From: Medicago truncatula
Taxonomy: Eukaryota > Streptophyta > Magnoliopsida > Fabales > Fabaceae
Length of the DNA: 64,000 nucleotides
Assembly: GCF_003473485.1 (NCBI RefSeq)
Contig: NC_053042.1
Coordinates: 53,345,762-53,409,761, forward strand
Reading direction: 5' to 3'
Every line of letters begins with the position of its first letter. The stretch's first letter is position 1. Below, piece by piece: positions 59,672 through 64,000 of the stretch. The notes under the pieces were generated by a model, which was given only the letters and a program-made list of their open reading frames with translations, had not been told where the DNA came from and did no database searches. Position numbers and translations under genes: made by a program.

Positions 59672-60080
59672 TGATGACAGTCGTCATTACATTATTTTTA
59701 TGGTCTTTTTTATGATATTTTTATGGCATTTAGAGAGTCAATTGCTTGTATACATGGTTAAATCATCTCAAGATTCATAAAAGAGAAGTTCTGCATAAAT
59801 TGGAGAAGAATGCAAGAATTTAGCTACTGGAGAAATTGTGCCACGATGGACCTGAGTTGTGGCACGTTTGAAGCGTGAAATTTACCTGAAGATGCTGGAA
59901 AAATTGTGACACGATGGATGTGCAACGTGCCACGATGATTCAATAAATTTACTACCATGTATGAATTACTTGGATAAGCCACGTGAAACTTTTGGGTGGT
60001 GTGAATAAAAGAAATATTAGGAAAGCAATTGGGCTTTGTGTGTACATTGGCAAACAAGTGGAAGGAAACTAGTTCACTTG

Positions 60081-60141
<61 letters not shown>

Positions 60142-61056
60142 GAAGTAACACAAAAAGGAGGATACGGCTGGCGGTTTGGAACAGCAGGCGGCTATATTCC
60201 TTTGGTTTGGAAAAGGCACGCGTCATGAGACAAGAAGGAGGCACATGGATATGAAAAGAAACATCAACAATAGAAATTGAGAAAGAATTGAGGAGCAAAA
60301 GTCATCAACGACGGAACTCTATCGGTTTATTTTCTTTACTATGTTGTTTATTTATTTGATCATGTCTAGCTAAACTCTTAGTTTGATTGAGCCATGATGA
60401 ACCTTTGTAATATATGAATTAGTAGTTGATATTCTCTTATTAATAATGCTATTCAGTCTTTATTCAGAATTACTTGTGTTCATTGCTTTCATATAATTGC
60501 TTGTATGACTATTAACCCTAGCTTCTTGAAATTACATGAATTGATATTAGGAATTGATTGACTACTAACCCTAGCTTTTAATCTTGAAATAGTAATACTG
60601 TTTGATTCAACATATAGAAACCTAGAGATAGGAAATTGAGAATCATGACATATGAATTAACATTCTGACATCGCTTCCGCGGTTATTCAATCGGTTTAAG
60701 AGATTAAAAGATTATAACTTAGGAAAGGGTTTTGAGTCAAGAGATTGATCAAAACTACTTAGTTAATTTATCGTAAAGAATAAATAGTAATTAGCAATAA
60801 GGGAGGTAAACTACTCATATAGAACAATAGGGGATTCATCGGCTTAATCATTCATCTCCAATCATCTTTCAAACCATTTTATTTTCTTTTATTTACTTTT
60901 TATTGCAATCAAATCCAACTGCCTAGGGCAACCCATAAAATTTACTACATCCTTTATTTTAACGAACTTGCTAAGTAGAAATTAACAACGGTCCTCGTGG
61001 ATACGAACTTTATTATTACTTCGATAGTTTTTGGTACACTTGTCAATTATCTATCA
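59672..61056 (+). repeat. Left LTR
   Basis: Begins TGATGACAGTCGTCATTAC and ends ...ATCTATCA just before the primer site. It has a (TA)n tract at 60083-60138 (56 bases), against 22 bases in the right LTR, and several GTGCCACGATGG words. Transcription signals are not resolved. Confidence 0.85.
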
Positions 61057-61062
61057 AGTTTT

Positions 61063-61080
61063 TGGCGCCACTGCCGGGGA
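61063..61080 (+). other. Primer-binding site, tRNA-Asp type
   Basis: TGGCGCCACTGCCGGGGA matches the 18-base complement of the plant tRNA-Asp 3' end (TGGCGCCGTTGCCGGGGA as I recall it) with two mismatches, six bases after the LTR end. Confidence 0.75.
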
Positions 61081-61310
61081 CTGTTGAATCATTTCAACTT
61101 GGCAATTTTGTTTTTATTTAGGATTCCTGTCATTTTTATACATTTTTTTGTATATATATATATATATATTGAAAAAAAAATGATTTATGCTCTTCGTTTT
61201 CTTCTCATTGTACTGTGCTACTAAAAAGTTTATTCAAATTTTGCAGCAATGATAGAAGGTTACGCCTCTATGACACGGAAAAGATTTGGTCGCTGCAGTA
61301 TGAAAAATAT

Positions 61311-61838
61311 ATGCTATCTCTGAAGATCAAATGTTTGGACAGTAAAATCTCGTTATTAAATGAGAGTTGTGGTCGTTGTGAGGCGAATCAACCGGATATT
61401 GATTGTGAAGGAAAGAAAGAGGTAATCAACATCGATTACAATACTCAACTTCAAACTATTTTAGATGATTTATTGGTGTCAAATCAAGTTGCATTTGAGA
61501 AGTTTGATGTTCTGTGTGGTGATCTTGTTGAGAAAGCACATGAGTCTCAGAGAAAGTTAGTTCAGATGGATACTGAGTGTCACGAGGTTGTGGAGGAAGA
61601 AAACTCCAAAGTGAGGAGTGTTGATATTTTTCCGAAGTCTGAACCATTGGTGGTTAAGGAAATCACTCGTGTGAAGATGAATGCATGTCCTTCTCTAAGG
61701 TGGAAGAGCTTAAATTCCAAAAGATTAACAGTGAGTGCATGTGAGTATCTGATTCTTTATGCCAAGTTCATGGAATTCCTGCCAGACAAGAGGAAGAAGA
61801 AGGGTGATATATTCTTTCTATCATTTTTGCCACCCTAA
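61311..61838 (+). CDS. Retroelement frame, 175 aa, unknown function
   Basis: First in-frame ATG at 61311; the frame is open upstream to 61215, with an acceptor-like TTTTGCAG|CAATGAT at 61245, so a spliced or non-ATG start is possible. The protein is charged and probably helical (KIKCLDSKISLLNESCGRCE, FEKFDVLCGDLVEKAHESQR). Near the end, LYAKFMEFLPDKRKKK resembles the YxKFLK...KR motif found before the protease in some plant gypsy polyproteins, so it may be a remnant gag-protease linker. There is no zinc knuckle or catalytic motif. Part of the LTR element, not a host gene. Confidence 0.5.
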   Translation: MLSLKIKCLDSKISLLNESCGRCEANQPDIDCEGKKEVINIDYNTQLQTILDDLLVSNQVAFEKFDVLCGDLVEKAHESQRKLVQMDTECHEVVEEENSKVRSVDIFPKSEPLVVKEITRVKMNACPSLRWKSLNSKRLTVSACEYLILYAKFMEFLPDKRKKKGDIFFLSFLPP

Positions 61839-63141
61839 CAGTGGTTGAAGCGTCAAGCTCAAGGACGTAAAAGAAAGCGCTTGGTGGGAGGCAACCCATC
61901 CTTTTTATTATGTTTTTATTTTCAGTATTTTATTTCTATTGTTGAGTCAGACAATTGTCAGTATGTTTGAATAACTCAGTTGTACCCCCTGTTATGTATT
62001 GAATTTGCACTTGTTTATTATTGATGAATTTGTTTGTTAGTTGATCTTTTACAGTTTAGTAACAAATGCTTCTTCAAGTGGTATTCCAAGAGTTCATAAG
62101 GAGGAGTGACTTGTGATTCAAAGGCGAAGTGTACGGCAGTTAAAGATAGGTAGTCACAACTCCCAGAAATCTAACACTGTAAGGTTCATGGCCAAATTTT
62201 CTTTTTCAATTTACTTATGTATAGAGTGTTCCATGCATCTACATTTCTAGAACTTGCATTGTTTCTTTACTGTTGATTAATCTTTGTCATATACACACTG
62301 AGGCAAAAGTGCTTGGTCCTGTGAGCCTTTTGAAGTCTACCCTGATTTTATTGAAATTTTATCCTTTTTGAAAACCAAATTGAGCCGGTAGGTTATATCT
62401 TTTTGTTCGGTGACCAACTACATTACAAGCCTAGAGACTTTTAGGATATGACCCAAAAATGTTATATTTGAGTTAGACTATGTAGAGTGTTGCTAAACAA
62501 TAAGTTTGGGGTTGCTATTGGAATTTGCAACCAACTAAGTTTGGGGTGGGGGTACTAGAGAAAAAAGAAATATTATCATGAAAAATACACTCAAAAATTG
62601 TGTATTAAAAAAAAAAAAAAAAGGAATGAAAAAGGGACAAACAATGAAAAAAAAAAATCTTAGTAACTTTAAACTCGATTGTCCCAACAAGTTACAAATA
62701 TTCTCTAGTACCTTTACAAATTGTTGTTTCAAGGGGTGAATGAGGGATTGAATTTTGTGCTTTAACTTCCGTAGGAGTGCCTAACTCAAAATTTTGTGTA
62801 GCCTACTTATCCAAATATTATCCCACCTTCACCTAAGCCCCGTTATAACCCTTTAAGACCTCAAAGTGTGCATTGACATTGATTTTGATTGACGTTTAGA
62901 AATTTTTCAAGCGTATGGTAATATGTAGATTTGCATGTCGATTGTGTGTGAACCCTATTCATTTTGTTGCGTGGAGTTGTGAATTGGTGGATGCGTACAA
63001 GTCAAACTAGCTCATCATTAGCTATTAAGGAGTTGAACTTTTGGGTACTATCGCTTGATTAGGTAATTGTTATTTTACTGTCAATTGTCAATATTGCAAA
63101 TAAATTCCTTGAGGACAAGGAATAGTTCAAGTTTGGGGTTG
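61839..63141 (+). other. 3' non-coding part of the LTR element, with purine tract
   Basis: GGTGGGAGGCAACCC lies at about 61888-61902. AAGTTTGGGGTTG occurs just before the right LTR (about 63129-63141) and is the likely polypurine primer. Similar AAGTTTGGGGT words near 62501 and 62538 look like older or duplicated tracts. No frame. Confidence 0.55.
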
Positions 63142-64000
63142 TGATGACAGTCGTCATTACATTATTTTTATGGTCTTTTTTATGATATTTTTATGGCATT
63201 TAGAGAGTCAATTGCTTGTATACATGGTTAAATCATCTCAAGATTCATAAAAGAGAAGTTCTGCACAAATTGGAGAAGAATGCAAGAATTTAGCTACTGG
63301 AGAAATTGTGCCACGATGGACCTGAGTTGTGGCACATTTGAAGCGTGGAATTTACCTGAAGATGCTGGAAAAATCGTGACACGATGGATGTGCAACGTGC
63401 CACGATGATTGAATAAATTTACTACCATGTATGAATTACTTGGATGAGCCACGTGAACAATTGTTTTGCTTTTGGGTGGTGTGAATAAAAGAAATATTAG
63501 GAAAGCAATTGGGCTTTGTGTGTGTACATTGGCAAACAAGTGGAAGGAAACTAGTTCACTTGATTATATATATATATATATATATAGAAGAAGTAACACA
63601 AAAAGGAGGATACGGCTGGCGGTTTGGAACAGCAGGCGGCTATATTCCTTTGGTTTGGAAAAGGCACGCGTCACGAGACAAGAAGGAGGCACATGGATAT
63701 GAAAAGAAACATCAACAATAGAAATTGAGAAAGAATTGAGGAGCAAAAGTCATCAACGACGGAACTCTATCGGTTTATTTTCTTTACTATGTTGTTTATT
63801 TATTTGATCATGTCTAGCTAAACTCTTAGTTTGATTGAGCCATGATGAACCTTTGTAATATATGAATTAGTAGTTGATATTCTCTTATTAATAATGCTAT
63901 TCAGTCTTTATTCAGAATTACTTGTGTTCATTGCTTTCATATAATTGCTTGTATGACTATTAACCCTAGCTTCTTGAAATTACATGAATTGATATTAGGA
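63142..64000 (+). repeat. Right LTR (cut by window end)
   Basis: The first 859 bases of the LTR. It differs from the left copy by scattered substitutions in the first 450 bases (for example TGCATAAATTGG versus TGCACAAATTGG), an extra ACAATTGTTTTGCTTT near 63459, and a shorter TA tract (63565-63586). From about 63675 to the window end I see no difference. Confidence 0.85.

Larger units (their letters stand above)
59672..64000 (+). mobile_element. Non-autonomous LTR retrotransposon, Athila-like (right end outside window)
   Basis: The left LTR (59672-61056) is repeated at 63142-64000 and beyond. The internal region is only about 2.1 kb and has a primer-binding site, one medium frame and a purine-rich tract, but no protease, reverse transcriptase or integrase. 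The aspartate-tRNA-type primer site and the GTCAAGCT...GCGCTTGGTGGGAGGCAACC block after the frame resemble Athila-type Ty3/gypsy elements. The LTRs differ by a few substitutions, a 16-base indel and the TA tract length, so it is young. It needs proteins from a related element to move. Confidence 0.85.

Noticed and set aside
60036-60298. Tyr/Ile repeat frames in the LTR on both strands
   Set aside because: Translations of a (TA)n microsatellite.

Overview
The window is plant nuclear DNA: AT-rich, with GT-AG introns, many miniature inverted-repeat elements and an LTR retrotransposon. Repeat style and protein resemblance suggest a eudicot, most likely a legume such as Medicago or clover; the species is my inference. 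No tRNA, rRNA or CRISPR array was seen, and every cellular gene found lies on the plus strand.

The main content is a cluster of LRK10-like (LRK10L, leaf-rust-10-type) receptor kinases: secreted cysteine-rich, putatively wall-sensing ectodomain, one membrane helix and a cytosolic kinase. I call them LRK-1 to LRK-8 by position: LRK-1 (1-153, end of an ectodomain only), LRK-2 (9622-12360, intact), LRK-3 (13988-16291, intact), LRK-4 (17695-20541, intact), LRK-5 (23271-28018, broken ectodomain, intact kinase), LRK-6 (30640-32917, pseudogene), LRK-7 (34891-37560, intact), LRK-8a (53154-55611, intact) and LRK-8b (56867-59247, frameshifted). Downstream of LRK-5 is an orphan kinase tail (28279-28569).

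The cluster is modular. Three ectodomain classes occur: alpha (LRK-2, -3, -4, -8a), beta (LRK-5, -6, -7) and gamma (LRK-1, -8b). Two kinase classes occur: type 1, with an HRD catalytic loop, a kinase split by an intron after the glycine loop and a DKW-type C-tail; and type 2, with an HFD catalytic loop and the kinase in one exon. Class and kinase do not travel together: alpha is joined to type 1 or type 2, and beta to type 1 or type 2. The junction before the membrane/kinase exon is phase 1 in every copy, so any ectodomain can join any kinase in frame. LRK-2 and LRK-8a, 43.5 kb apart, have almost identical first exons but kinases of different subfamilies.

Other genes: a small uncharacterised plant protein (38233-38649) and an eight-exon PP2C phosphatase like Arabidopsis PP2C12 (49487-52359). 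The rest is mobile DNA: MITEs (several nested), a 1.63-kb Mutator-like foldback with 9-bp target duplication (39696-41323), two elements carrying the palindrome TCGGCAGTTAACTGCCGA (5123-6264 and about 41805-42950), LINE remnants on both strands (29565-29915 minus; 45910-46860 plus), and a non-autonomous Athila-like LTR retrotransposon (59672 to beyond the window end).
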